Source: Candidatus Eiseniibacteriota bacterium (GTDB lineage: Bacteria; Eisenbacteria; RBG-16-71-46). From it: 63,750 nucleotides of DNA. The notes under the pieces are model-generated. The model had not been told where the DNA came from. It searched no databases and saw only the letters and a program-made list of their open reading frames with translations. The DNA lies in contig JANYBS010000216.1 of assembly GCA_025360715.1 (NCBI GenBank), positions 1-63,750 on the forward strand, in the 5' to 3' direction. Below, in pieces: positions 23,568 to 33,011 of this stretch (positions within the stretch are counted from its first letter, which is position 1; the number at the start of each line of letters is the position of its first letter). The position numbers and the translations under genes were made by a program.

Positions 23568-25001
23568 CTAGCTCTCGCCCACGCGTACGAGGTTGAAGAA
23601 CTCCTCGTTCGTCTTGGTCTTGCCCAAGCGGTCGGTGAGCTTGAGCATCGCCTCCTGAGGCGGCATCTGCACCAGGATGCGGCGCAGCGCCTGGAAGGTG
23701 CCGATCAGGTTCGGATCGATCAGCTTCTCTTCCTTACGCGTTCCGCTCCTGGCGATGTCGATCGCGGGGTAGATGCGGCGCTCGGCGAGTTCGCGGCTCA
23801 GGTAGATCTCGGAGTTACCGGTGCCCTTGAACTCCTCGAAAATGACCTGATCCATGCGCGAGCCCGTGTCGATGAGCGCGGTGCCGAAGATCGTGAGCGA
23901 GCCGCCGTTCTCGATCTTGCGGGCAGCGCCGAAGATCTGCCGCGGCGCCTGCATGGCGTTGGAGTCCAGACCGCCCGACATCGTGCGCCCACCGCCGCCA
24001 GCAGCGGAGTTGTACGCACGCGCGAGACGCGTGATGGAATCCAGCAGCAGCACGACATCCTTGCCCTCGAGCACCTGCGAGGCGACCGCCTCCATGGCCT
24101 GCTCGGCGGTGTCGATGTGCTCGGCGATGCTCATGTCGCTGGAAGCGGCGATGACCTCGGCCGGCGTGTTGCGCTTGAAGTCGGTGACTTCTTCGGGGCG
24201 TTCATCCACGAGCAGCGCGTAGATCGCCACGTCGGGATGGTTCGCCGCGATGCTCGCCGCGATGGCTTGTAGAATTCGCGTCTTGCCCGCCTTGGGCGGC
24301 GACACGATCAGGCAGCGCTGGCCGCGGCCCACTGGGGCGATGAGATCGATCGCGCGGCCGGTGATGCGGTCGCCATAGGGCGGATCGCCCTTGCCGGCCG
24401 GCAGTTCGAGGATCAGGCGCTCTGTGGGATCGAGCGCCGCTCCCGACTGCTGCATGTCCTTGAGGATGTCGAGTCCGCCACGACGCACCGGGCGTCCACC
24501 GCGATTGCCACCACGGTCGCTGCGTTCCGGACGGTCATCACCGCCGCGACGGCGGCGTCCGCGGCGCCCGCCACGGTCGTTCATCGGGTTCGAGCCGCGG
24601 TCGTTACGATAACCACCTTGAGGGGTACCCTGGGGCGCGCCCTGCTGCGGCTGCGGGCTTTGTGCCTGCTGCCCTTGCTGCGGACCGCCCGGCGCATCGG
24701 GGCGACCTGCGCGTGGGCGGCGGCGGCGGCGGCGGCCGCGGCGCTCGTAGTCGCTCCCCGCGCCATTGGTGTTGGCGTTGGGCGTGTTGTTGAAGTTCAA
24801 GTTGCCCTGCTGCGGCGCGCCTTCGGGGCGCGGTTCGTAGTCAGCGCGCGGCGTGGGATCGCTGCTCGCCTCGGGCGGTGCACCACCGTCATCGGACGGG
24901 GTGTAGTCGTTCGGGGACATATCAGCTCCCTGCTGCGTGTCGGGGGCGGCGCCTGCCTGGGCAGAGCGCGGGCCGCGCGGACGGCGACGGCGTGGTCTCA
25001 T
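23568..25001 (-). CDS. rho: Transcription termination factor Rho lacking the RNA-binding OB fold
   Basis: 477 residues from ATG 25001 (GGAAGGA upstream); ATG 24920 also has a good site. Residues about 185-477 are a complete Rho motor: ALDPTERLILE, PVGRGQRCLIVSPPKAGKT (P-loop near 234-241), DERPEEVTD, DSITRLARAYN, Q-loop TMSGGLDSNAMQ (340-351), KGTGNSEIYLSRELAERR and SGTRKEE. The usual N-terminal helical bundle and cold-shock/OB fold, which form the primary RNA site, are absent. In their place are about 180 low-complexity residues rich in Arg, Gly, Gln, Asn and Pro (RRRRRRPR, GGRRGRRRRGG, QQGQQAQ). Rho is a hexameric helicase that ends unstructured transcripts. RNA loading here must rely on the basic tail or on the motor. 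Confidence 0.9.
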   Translation of the reverse strand: MRPRRRRPRGPRSAQAGAAPDTQQGADMSPNDYTPSDDGGAPPEASSDPTPRADYEPRPEGAPQQGNLNFNNTPNANTNGAGSDYERRGRRRRRRPRAGRPDAPGGPQQGQQAQSPQPQQGAPQGTPQGGYRNDRGSNPMNDRGGRRGRRRRGGDDRPERSDRGGNRGGRPVRRGGLDILKDMQQSGAALDPTERLILELPAGKGDPPYGDRITGRAIDLIAPVGRGQRCLIVSPPKAGKTRILQAIAASIAANHPDVAIYALLVDERPEEVTDFKRNTPAEVIAASSDMSIAEHIDTAEQAMEAVASQVLEGKDVVLLLDSITRLARAYNSAAGGGGRTMSGGLDSNAMQAPRQIFGAARKIENGGSLTIFGTALIDTGSRMDQVIFEEFKGTGNSEIYLSRELAERRIYPAIDIARSGTRKEEKLIDPNLIGTFQALRRILVQMPPQEAMLKLTDRLGKTKTNEEFFNLVRVGES

Positions 25002-25104
25002 CGATGTTCCTTCCGGGTCGCACTCGCAGGTGCGGCCGGGGTTGGGACTGGCGCGGGTGGGCGGACTGCCGCCACGGAAGGACCCGGCGTGTTCGCGAGC
25101 GTGT

Positions 25105-26256
25105 TCAATGCTTCTTGTGCTCGACTTTCTTGAAATCCGACGGGACGTCGAACGAGGCCGCTGCGGGGCCCGTGCTCATCTTGATCACGTCGGTCGTTGC
25201 CTTGAACGAGAAGCCCACCTCGCCGCTGTCATCGGAATCCGAGGTCATGCCCTTCTCGGCCTTCTTCTCGACTGCCTTCGAAGCTTTGTGCCCGAGGAAC
25301 CCGCCCAGCGCGCCTTTGAGATTGCCTCCCAGGGCACTGCGCGTCGCGCTTCCTGCCGCTTCGGCGTCTTCCCGGTTGTCCTGCTTCTCGCGCTGCTCGG
25401 CGGCTTCCTTCTTGGCGTCCTTCTGGGCCTTGGCCATCTGCGCCTGCTGCTCCGGCGTGAGGCCCATGTCGAGTCCCATGGTCATGGTGCTGCGGACCGG
25501 GTAGCCCTTGAGGTCTTTCATCTTCGCGGCCAGCTGCTTCACGCCATCGCCGTACTGTGCCATGAGCCCGCCCGCCATCGCCTTGATCTGTGGATCGACG
25601 CCCAGCTTCTCGGCGAACTTGCGGTAGTAGGCGAGCATCTCGCTCTGGCCCTGCGTGTCGTTCGAGATCCACTGGTCGAGCGTCATCTTGTAGCCCGCTG
25701 CGCCCTTCTCGCCGGTCTTCTTGTCCTTCGGCGTGGCGGTGAGCGTGAGGATGACGTTCTCGGCCTTGAAGCCGTTGATCACGTCCTTCTTGCCCGTGCG
25801 CTGCACGTCGACCTTGAAGTCCATCTCGGCCTGCTGCTGCGCCTTCTGGTTCTCGGGCTTCTTCATCTCGGCCTGCGCGTTGGCCATGCCCTTGGCCATG
25901 GCTTCGCGCATCTCGGCGAAGGTCATCTCGCCGTACTGCTTCTTGTCGGGTTCGAGCGACCAGACCAGCTCTTTGTCGAGGCGCACGATCTCGGCCGACG
26001 CGCGCGGCTTGGAGCCCACGAGCGTCTTGAAGCGACCGGTGTACGTGAAGGCTTCGTCGCTACGGCTCTTGTCTCCCGCAACCACCATGGTGCGCTCGCT
26101 GGTTCCGCTGCCGAAACCACCGAGGCCCGTGGTGACCGTCTTCTCCTGGATCGTCACGTCAGCGCGCGCGGACATCGCGGGGGCGGACACGAGGATGGCG
26201 AGAAGTACTGCGCGAGAGGAGAGGCCGGATGCGGTGAGACACGGCTTCCGGTACAT
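25105..26256 (-). CDS. Secreted protein, DUF4412-like
   Basis: 383 residues from an ATG at 26256 with GGAGG upstream; the frame upstream is not used. A signal peptide ends near MSARA. The mature part starts DVTIQEKTV and continues with strands around RTMVVAGDKSR, ELVWSLEPDKKQYGEMTF and DVINGFKAENVILTLTATP. MTLDQWIS and STMTMGLDMG are typical of a secreted group whose N-terminal half resembles DUF4412. A charged helical stretch near 285-340 (QAQMAKAQKDAKKEAAEQ) is predicted as coiled coil. Role unknown; periplasmic or surface. Confidence 0.7.
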   Translation of the reverse strand: MYRKPCLTASGLSSRAVLLAILVSAPAMSARADVTIQEKTVTTGLGGFGSGTSERTMVVAGDKSRSDEAFTYTGRFKTLVGSKPRASAEIVRLDKELVWSLEPDKKQYGEMTFAEMREAMAKGMANAQAEMKKPENQKAQQQAEMDFKVDVQRTGKKDVINGFKAENVILTLTATPKDKKTGEKGAAGYKMTLDQWISNDTQGQSEMLAYYRKFAEKLGVDPQIKAMAGGLMAQYGDGVKQLAAKMKDLKGYPVRSTMTMGLDMGLTPEQQAQMAKAQKDAKKEAAEQREKQDNREDAEAAGSATRSALGGNLKGALGGFLGHKASKAVEKKAEKGMTSDSDDSGEVGFSFKATTDVIKMSTGPAAASFDVPSDFKKVEHKKH

Positions 26257-26290
26257 GAACCATCCTCCGTGAAGGGCAGGTCGCGTCGCG

Positions 26291-26320
26291 ATTATGGCTG
26301 CGACAAGGGACGAAAGTAAA
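26291..26320 (-). promoter_or_regulatory. Candidate sigma-70-type promoter
   Basis: Reading the minus strand, TTTACT (4 of 6) and CATAAT (5 of 6) are separated by 18 bp, 35 nt upstream of the secreted protein's start. Match to consensus only. Confidence 0.4.
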
Positions 26321-26436
26321 GCGCGATGCGCAAAGTCACTTGCGCGAACACACACTTCGTTCGGTCGACGGTTCCCGTCGATGCTTCCAGACGACGTGCG
26401 GTGAGCGCTGGGCTTCTTCCCTTTGGAAGAGTTCCG

Positions 26437-26991
26437 TCAGGCTTCGCTCGTCGCCGGCCAGGTGACCTCGCGGATGCCTGCGCGCAGATTCGCGGCGCGT
26501 GCCATCACGAACAGCAGGTCGGCAAGCCGGTTCAGATAACGCACCAGTCGCGGCTCCAAGGACTCGCGTTCAGCGAGCGCGGTGACGCGGCGTTCCGCGC
26601 GACGGCAGACCGTACGCGCGAGGTGCAGGTGTGCTGAGAGCGGCGAGCCGCCCGGCAACACGAATCGCGTGAGCGCCGGCAGCTCGGAATCCAGCCGGTC
26701 GATGATCCGCTCCAGCGCTGTGACATCGTCTTCGGCCACTCGCGACAACTTCTGCAGCATCGTCGCATCGCTTGTGGCCAGTTCTGCGCCCACTTGGAAG
26801 AGCGCCGCTTGGATCGCCGCCAACTCCGGCTCGAACCAGCCTTGCGCATCCTGCGTGCGCACCACGCCCAGAGTGGCGTTCAGCTCGTCGAGCGTGCCAT
26901 AGGCCTCGACGCGGGCGTCGTGCTTCGGGTGCCGGCCCGGGCCCAGCAGGCCCGTGGTGCCGTCGTCCCCGGCGCGGGTGTAGATCTTCAC
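26437..26991 (-). CDS. Cob(I)alamin adenosyltransferase (PduO-type)
   Basis: 184 residues from GTG. This enzyme adds the 5'-deoxyadenosyl group to cob(I)alamin to make adenosylcobalamin. N-terminal KIYTRAGDDGTTGL is the ATP-binding signature, EAYGTLDELN binds cobalamin/ATP, and the late motifs VLPGGSPLSAHLHLARTVCRRAER and YLNRLADLLFVMAR are diagnostic of the trimeric PduO/MMAB family. The ribosome-binding site is poor; family N-termini fix the start. No B12-dependent enzyme or cobalamin biosynthesis gene is close by. Confidence 0.92.
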   Translation of the reverse strand: MKIYTRAGDDGTTGLLGPGRHPKHDARVEAYGTLDELNATLGVVRTQDAQGWFEPELAAIQAALFQVGAELATSDATMLQKLSRVAEDDVTALERIIDRLDSELPALTRFVLPGGSPLSAHLHLARTVCRRAERRVTALAERESLEPRLVRYLNRLADLLFVMARAANLRAGIREVTWPATSEA

Positions 26992-27177
26992 GGGGAGACA
27001 GTGTAAGCGCGACTCGCCCGCATTGCCAATGGAGAACTTTCGCGGGTTCTCGGAAGGCCAGACAGGCGCCGGGGGAGAAGGCACTGGTTCCGCGGGTGCG
27101 CTAATGTCCACGCATCGTCCGCTTGGCCGCGGCCTGTCACTCATCAAGATGCCGGGAACCCGGCAGGAGTTCGTGCT

Positions 27178-28266
27178 TTGTCGCTCTCTCACTATGTATC
27201 CCTCGGCCGCTCCGGCCTGCGTGTGAGCCCTTACTGCCTGGGCACGATGACTTTCGGGGATGACTGGGGCTGGGGTTCCAGCGTCGAGGAGTCCGAGGCC
27301 GTGCTCGAGCGCTATCTGGCTCTTGGCGGCAATTTCGTCGATACCGCGAACGGCTATACGAAGGGCCATTCCGAAGTGATCCTGGGCGATTGGTTCGCGC
27401 GGCATCCCGGCAAGCGCGACCGCCTGACGCTCGCGACCAAATTCGTCGCGACACTGTATCCCAACGACCCCAACGGCGGCGGCGCGGGCCGCAAGGCGAT
27501 CCACGACCAGTTGCATCATTCGCTCAAGCGCCTCAAGACCGACTACATCGACTTGTACTGGATGCACGTGTGGGACCGCTTCACGCCCATTGAAGAAACG
27601 CTGCAGACGCTCGACGATCTCGTGCGCGCCGGCAAGATCCGCTACATCGGTTTCTCGGACACGCCCGCGTGGATGGTGGCCAAGGCGCAGACGCTCGCGA
27701 CGCTGCGCGCGTGGACGCCACTGATCGCGCTGCAGATCGAGTACTCGCTGCTGCAGCGCACGGTCGAAGGCGAGCTCGTGCCCGCGGCGCTCGATGCCGG
27801 TGTGGGCATCACGCCGTGGGGCGCGCTGGCGTCGGGTGCGCTGAGCGGCAAGTACACGCGCGCGAATCACGGCACGCTGCAGGCCGGCCGCGGCCCGTGG
27901 ACCATGGACCGGCTGACCGACAAGAACTATGACCTGATCGACGCGCTGATCGCGATCGGCAGAGTGCACAACGCCACACCCGCGCAGGTCGCGCTCGCGT
28001 GGCTGCAGGGCAAGCCCGGCGTGGCCAGCATCATCGTCGGCGCGCGCACCGTGCGGCAGCTGGAAGACAACCTGGGCGCCGCGACGCTCAAGCTCACCGA
28101 CGCGGACCGCGTCAAGCTCGAAGACCTTACCCGCGTCCCGCACGCGTTCCCGTACGACTTCTGCGCCAACTTCGGCGGCTTCGCGTACGGCAGCACGAAC
28201 GTGCAAGGCGAGCAGTTCGAACGCCGCCCGTACGCGCCACAGAAGGATGGCGATCTGTACGAGTAG
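27178..28266 (+). CDS. Aldo/keto reductase
   Basis: 362 residues from a TTG with AGGAG 7 nt upstream. It has the (beta/alpha)8 aldo-keto reductase pattern: GTMTFGDDWGWG, NFVDTANGY with the catalytic Asp and Tyr, LATKF with the Lys, and MHVWD with the His. IIVGARTVRQLEDNLGA near 280-300 is the NADP-binding C-terminal signature. It resembles the YhdN/Tas-like general oxidoreductases. Physiological substrate unknown. No operon partner is obvious; the next gene follows after 18 nt and may be co-transcribed. Confidence 0.9.
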   Translation: MSLSHYVSLGRSGLRVSPYCLGTMTFGDDWGWGSSVEESEAVLERYLALGGNFVDTANGYTKGHSEVILGDWFARHPGKRDRLTLATKFVATLYPNDPNGGGAGRKAIHDQLHHSLKRLKTDYIDLYWMHVWDRFTPIEETLQTLDDLVRAGKIRYIGFSDTPAWMVAKAQTLATLRAWTPLIALQIEYSLLQRTVEGELVPAALDAGVGITPWGALASGALSGKYTRANHGTLQAGRGPWTMDRLTDKNYDLIDALIAIGRVHNATPAQVALAWLQGKPGVASIIVGARTVRQLEDNLGAATLKLTDADRVKLEDLTRVPHAFPYDFCANFGGFAYGSTNVQGEQFERRPYAPQKDGDLYE

Positions 28267-28284
28267 GAGTGGCGAGGCACCGGC

Positions 28285-29940
28285 ATGAGGCTTCCCGTGA
28301 ACGCGAAAGGTCCAAGCACCCGCACGAGAGGGGTGCTCGCCGGCTTGGCCTTGGCGGGGAGCGCCCTCGTGCAGGTCCCCACGATGACGCGCATGTTCGC
28401 GCCCGATGATTTCATCATTCTCGAGCAAGTGACGGGCGTACACCCCATACCGATGACATTGTGGCGCCTGCTCTCTGGGCGGGTGTTCTTCGGGTTGATG
28501 TTCACCGCGTTCGGGACGATGGCGCTTCCTTATCACGTCACCGTGCTCCTGGCCCACCTCGTGAATGTCGTGCTCATCATCCTGCTCGCTCGAAGGCTTC
28601 GATGCAGCTTCGTGGCCGGCGTGCTGGCTGCGACGCTGTTCGGAGGCAGCGCACTTTGGTCTTCGGTCCTGCTGCAGGCGACGGGCATCGGCGAAGTTCT
28701 GGCGGCCACCTTCTCGCTTGCCGCGCTGCTGGTGCTCCTGAGCAGGCGGCGCACGCTCAGCCTGCTCAGCGTCCCACTATTCGTGTGCGCGGTCCTGTGC
28801 AAGGAGATCGCTGTCGTCCTCCCCGTGCTGGTGCTCCTGATCCCTCACCGGTCGACGTGGACGGCCGATCAGCGCCGCGCAACGGGCGCGCTGGTTCTGG
28901 CTTCGCTCGGGCTCGCGGGGGCGCTTGCTTGGCAGTGGGGGGGCGTGCCCAGCCTGCACGGGGAGGCTTATCGACTCGAGATCGGTGCGATCCCCGCGGG
29001 GCTGGTGTGGTACTTGGCCCGGCTCTTCGATCTGCAGGATCCGAGCCCCGATCTTGCGCTGCCACCTGGGCTCTTCGGCTCCGGGCTCCTCATTCTGGGA
29101 GCATCGATCGGAGCGCTTCTGCTGGCGCTTCGCAGGGAGAATGTGCGATCCGTCACCGCGATCGGATCCGTCGCGGCCGCGCTGCTCCTGCTCCCGGCTC
29201 TGCCGCTTGTCCACCATCGTTATGTCGCCTACCTGTACTCGCCTTGCGCGGCCTTGGCTCTTGCGGCTGCTTCGCTCGTGGCTCCACGCGAAGGTCGCAG
29301 TGGTGCCATGCCGACCCGCTCGACCCTCCGCGGAGCGAACACTTGGACTTTGGCGGCGACCGCCTCCGTCCTCTTCGTACTCGTGGCGTCTTCAGGCACG
29401 GTCTCAAGACGCATGACCGAGGCGTTGCCGGGGTATGCCCTCCCAAGTGATCCGTTGGTGCGCAAGATGGTGGTCGCTGACGCGGCCTTGCGACCGCTCC
29501 TCTCGAGACTTCCGGACACACTGAGCGAACTCGTCGTGTTCTCTCCTCACGAGACCGGCCACCTGATGGGCGTCCGCTCGGGCGGCACGACTCGGCACGC
29601 GGGGGGCCATGCACCGAATCTGACCACGGCCGTGCTCGATTCGGGAGCCGCGATCCGGGTCTATCGACCCGCCCTTCGGCGCGTGGAATGGATCTCAGAG
29701 TGGCGTCCGCAGTTCGCTTCGCAGCCGATCGCGCTACAGGAGGGGCTTGAACTTCGATATCAAGGCATCGGGCCGTCCGCTCACATGGCGACCGCGCGAT
29801 CGTTCCTGGCACGCGGCCTGCCGTGCTTGGCCGCGGACTACCTGAGAGCGGTCCAGGCCTCCGCAGATTCGAACCCGGCCCTTCGCGACATCTCCCTGAG
29901 CGCCGCCCGACGATGCCAAGAGCGGAGCGCCTCCAAGTAG
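28285..29940 (+). CDS. Polytopic membrane protein, GT-C-like
   Basis: 551 residues. About ten membrane helices occupy residues 15-365, then a soluble C-terminal part of about 180 residues follows. Near residue 35 an APDDFIILEQ loop follows the first helix, resembling the acidic loop of GT-C glycosyltransferases. GEVLAATFSLAALLVLL and LCKEIAVVLPVLVLL match repeated helices in tetratricopeptide-linked membrane proteins of the same fold. No family is firmly recognised. The C-terminal LARGLPCLAADYLRAVQASADSNPALRD looks like a single TPR hairpin. It may be a glycosyltransferase for surface glycans or a protein O-mannosyltransferase relative. Confidence 0.6.
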   Translation: MRLPVNAKGPSTRTRGVLAGLALAGSALVQVPTMTRMFAPDDFIILEQVTGVHPIPMTLWRLLSGRVFFGLMFTAFGTMALPYHVTVLLAHLVNVVLIILLARRLRCSFVAGVLAATLFGGSALWSSVLLQATGIGEVLAATFSLAALLVLLSRRRTLSLLSVPLFVCAVLCKEIAVVLPVLVLLIPHRSTWTADQRRATGALVLASLGLAGALAWQWGGVPSLHGEAYRLEIGAIPAGLVWYLARLFDLQDPSPDLALPPGLFGSGLLILGASIGALLLALRRENVRSVTAIGSVAAALLLLPALPLVHHRYVAYLYSPCAALALAAASLVAPREGRSGAMPTRSTLRGANTWTLAATASVLFVLVASSGTVSRRMTEALPGYALPSDPLVRKMVVADAALRPLLSRLPDTLSELVVFSPHETGHLMGVRSGGTTRHAGGHAPNLTTAVLDSGAAIRVYRPALRRVEWISEWRPQFASQPIALQEGLELRYQGIGPSAHMATARSFLARGLPCLAADYLRAVQASADSNPALRDISLSAARRCQERSASK

Positions 29941-29982
29941 CACCCGCCGAGGCTGCTCCGCGTCTTCCGCTGCCGCGGCGCC

Positions 29983-32598
29983 CTACGCCGCCGCGGCCTT
30001 CGTGTTCGGGGCGTTCGTGTTGTCCTGCACGAACGCCTTGAGCATGCCCAGATCCACCATCGGGTCCTGCAGGATCGGGTCCTGCATCACGCGCAGGAAG
30101 TCCTCGTAGAGCGGATGGTCCTCGTGGAAGACCGCGCGCTTGGCGAACTCCTCTTGCGTGAAGGTGTCCCAGTTGATCAGGCGCTGGAACATCACGTCGT
30201 TGGCGCCGACTTCTTTGGCCAGACACACGAACGCGGGCATCTCGCGGTAGTTGTCCACCTGCACCACGAAGCGCAGGGCGAAGCACTCCAGCTCGCCGCG
30301 GTCCACGAGCGTTTTCATATAGTGAAGGTTGGGGATCACTTTCTCGATATGACCGGGGCGGCGCACGATGCGATAGACCTCTTCGGTCGCGGCGTCCAGC
30401 GACACAGCCAGGCTCTTGGTGCGCTCTTTCAGTTTGGGGAACTGCTCCCACACCTCGGGCGTGAGCAACTGACCGTTCGTGAGCAGGTGATATTTGAGTC
30501 TGGGGTAGTCCATCTCGCCCAGTTGCTGCAGCAGGCGGCGGAACGTTCGCGAGGCGAACGGGTCGCCCGAGCCGGTGACGGTCACCAGCTCGCAGTCCTT
30601 GAGCAACGGCATCACGACACGGTCAGTCATCGCGTCGATCTTGATGCGATCGGCGTCGTTGCTCATGATCGTGTGCGTGCGGCACGACGGGCACGCGAGG
30701 TTGCAGCTCTTGTCGTACGACAGATTCACCGTCGCCGGCGCGTAGGGCAGGACGGTCATGTGCTTCTCGACCACTTCCTGCCAGCGCGGGTCCGTGATCT
30801 GCACGAACGGCTGCAGGTCGGCGTTCTGGATCACCGGGCACGAGATCTTGTTACACCAGCGGTAGCTGCCGTCCAGGATGCTCGCACGCATGTCCTGCGC
30901 GGTGGGCGAGTTCCACACGTCTTCCCACTTGGCGGCGTCGTAGACGTTGCCGATGGCGTCGGGCATCCACACCGCGCAGCACATGTGCGCGGGGCCGTCC
31001 GGCAGTAGCTCGATATTCTCGAACGGCTTGGCGCAGAAGCGGCCCTTGAGCTGATAGCGCGGGTCGTCGGGATGCTGCCGGGCGTGCACCGCGAACAGTG
31101 CGTTCGCCACGATCACGCTGCGCGAGTGATACGTGAGGCCCTCTTCCAGAAGGTTCGCGGCGCTGGTCAGCTCGCCGCGCGTGGCGCGCACCAGGCCGAG
31201 TGCTGCCCACGCACCGGGCGTGCGCTGCGCCGCGGGCGTGGCCTCGAGCGCGGCATCCACACACGCGGCGATGCGCGGGTGGCGCGAGAGCGCGTGCAGG
31301 AAACTCGCCATCGCCGGGTCGTCGGGATGTGTCTGCACGAGCACCTGCTCGATCACGTCGGGCAACTGCGCGTCGCCCACCATGTCGGGCGGGCAGCTGG
31401 CGAGCACGTTCTGCAGCAGCTCGCGCGCAGGCGCGATCTTGCCCAGGCGCAGCAGGGCGGTCGCGTGCATACGCGTGGCGTCGGCGCTGTCGGGGTGGTG
31501 AGCGATCACCTCGGTGGTCACCGCGAGGGCTTCTTCATATTGCCCGGCCTGCGTGAGCATATCCGTGAGGACGGTCGCGAGTGATTCATACGTGAGCTCG
31601 AAATCGAGTGCGTCGAACGAAGTGCCGAAATGGTTGAACAGGAACAGCAGCACCTCGAATGCCTGCGGCGCATTCTCCTGCAGCATGGCCTCGCGCGCCT
31701 GGTCGAGCTTGGTGCGCACCCACGCCAGCGTGCGCTCGCGAGCTTCGGGCGATTCGTTCGCGTCGTAGGCTGGCAGCTCGATCGCATAGTTGAGCAGCCC
31801 TGCCACCGGCGAGGCCGCGAGCAGCTGCTGCACGTCGATCACGTCAGCGAAGTGCAGCGCCGGGCGCTCGCCCTGGCCGTCCACGCCGATCCACGCAAAG
31901 GCCGCCTCGGTGTGCGCGGCGGTACCCGCAGCGCTGCGCGCCGAGAGCAACTGCCCATCCCACGCGCTCTCCGCGTGCAGGCCCACCGTGTGCGCGGGTG
32001 CCTCGAACCACGCGGCCAACGAAGGCGCGAACTCCAGGCCCAGGAAGTCGCACACACGGCGCAGCGTCTCGTCGGTCTGCGCGGCCAGATCGTCGAAGCG
32101 CACATTCAGCACCGGGGTCCCGGAGGCGAACGCGCCCTGCAGCAGCGCGGCGTTCTGGTCGTGCCAGAGCTCGGCGCACGTGGTGGCGGATTCGCCCGTC
32201 ATGGCGCCCTGTGCGCGCACCGCCAGCAGCGGATCGCTCGTGCACATGATGACATGCGTGGGCCGGCCGTTCGCGGCCTCATCATTGATGCGCGCGGCGA
32301 GCCAGCGCGGGGTCTTGGAGGCATCCAAGATGACGTCGCACGCGGTTGCGCGCGCAAGCGCGTCGTACACGCCCGCGGGCCCTTTCGCGCAGGCGGCCGC
32401 CACAGCGGGATGCTCCCACACGGCGCAGGCGTGGCCCGCGCTGTCGCATGTGCCACACGCGGAGTGCATGCCGCGTGCGCCCAGCACGTGCGCGACATCG
32501 CCGGCATTGAACACGACCGGATGGGCGCCGAGCATCTGGCTGAGCAGCGTCGCACCCGAGAACGGCGTGCCGACCACGAACACGTTGCTGCGCTTCAT
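29983..32598 (-). CDS. Sulfotransferase - TPR - SPASM - radical SAM fusion protein
   Basis: 871 residues from an ATG at 32598 with GGAGG upstream. Residues 1-270 look like a PAPS-type sulfotransferase: 5'-loop VVGTPFSGATLL, a CGTC...C cluster at 48-57, and VRFDDLAAQTDETLRRVCDFLGLEF as the 3'-phosphate region. TPR-like helices follow (about 300-515). A SPASM-like Fe-S region has CAKPFENI (C522), CC at 540-541 and two further Cys at 582 and 587. A radical SAM core has CNLACPSC (C632, C636, C639), a VTGSGDP motif and LLTNGQLL. In most such enzymes SPASM follows the core; here it precedes it. Target unknown. Possibly a two-step modification of a peptide, protein or surface polymer (inference). 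Confidence 0.8.
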   Translation of the reverse strand: MKRSNVFVVGTPFSGATLLSQMLGAHPVVFNAGDVAHVLGARGMHSACGTCDSAGHACAVWEHPAVAAACAKGPAGVYDALARATACDVILDASKTPRWLAARINDEAANGRPTHVIMCTSDPLLAVRAQGAMTGESATTCAELWHDQNAALLQGAFASGTPVLNVRFDDLAAQTDETLRRVCDFLGLEFAPSLAAWFEAPAHTVGLHAESAWDGQLLSARSAAGTAAHTEAAFAWIGVDGQGERPALHFADVIDVQQLLAASPVAGLLNYAIELPAYDANESPEARERTLAWVRTKLDQAREAMLQENAPQAFEVLLFLFNHFGTSFDALDFELTYESLATVLTDMLTQAGQYEEALAVTTEVIAHHPDSADATRMHATALLRLGKIAPARELLQNVLASCPPDMVGDAQLPDVIEQVLVQTHPDDPAMASFLHALSRHPRIAACVDAALEATPAAQRTPGAWAALGLVRATRGELTSAANLLEEGLTYHSRSVIVANALFAVHARQHPDDPRYQLKGRFCAKPFENIELLPDGPAHMCCAVWMPDAIGNVYDAAKWEDVWNSPTAQDMRASILDGSYRWCNKISCPVIQNADLQPFVQITDPRWQEVVEKHMTVLPYAPATVNLSYDKSCNLACPSCRTHTIMSNDADRIKIDAMTDRVVMPLLKDCELVTVTGSGDPFASRTFRRLLQQLGEMDYPRLKYHLLTNGQLLTPEVWEQFPKLKERTKSLAVSLDAATEEVYRIVRRPGHIEKVIPNLHYMKTLVDRGELECFALRFVVQVDNYREMPAFVCLAKEVGANDVMFQRLINWDTFTQEEFAKRAVFHEDHPLYEDFLRVMQDPILQDPMVDLGMLKAFVQDNTNAPNTKAAAA

Positions 32599-33011
32599 GC
32601 GGTGAGTCCTCCATGACCCGGACCGTGTCCGTGGGCGGCCTGCGGTCACAGGCGTCGTCCGGGACTTCGGGCACTGACCCATTCGCAAGAACGCAAGAAC
32701 CGCGCCCGCCGCGCACTCGCGCGCTCGCAGGCATTTACGCGCGGCACACGCAGGGTTCGCCGCGCCGCCCGGCACCGAGCGCGGCAGGAATCGCCGCCCT
32801 GCGGCAACGCGGGTGACATCGCGAGCGCAAGCGCCGCGCACCTCGCGCATGCGCTCGCACCCGCGCCGGCCGGGGCTCGCTCGCGCCTCACGCGCGTCGC
32901 AGCCGCGTCGGCAGCGGCCCGCAAGCGCACCCGGCTTGCGCGGCGGGCCGCTGTAGGCCATATTCACCGCCCCTTATAGAGCGCTCACGACTTCTCCGTC
33001 CTCGAGAGGCC
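32599..33011. other. Divergent intergenic region
   Basis: 413 bp, very GC-rich, between the radical SAM fusion and greA. No frame has family resemblance. On the plus strand TTGCGC (32936) and CATATT (32959) have a 17-bp spacing and could be a weak promoter for greA; TTATAG at 32974 is an alternative -10. CCTCGAGAGG lies just before the greA start. Confidence 0.35.
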
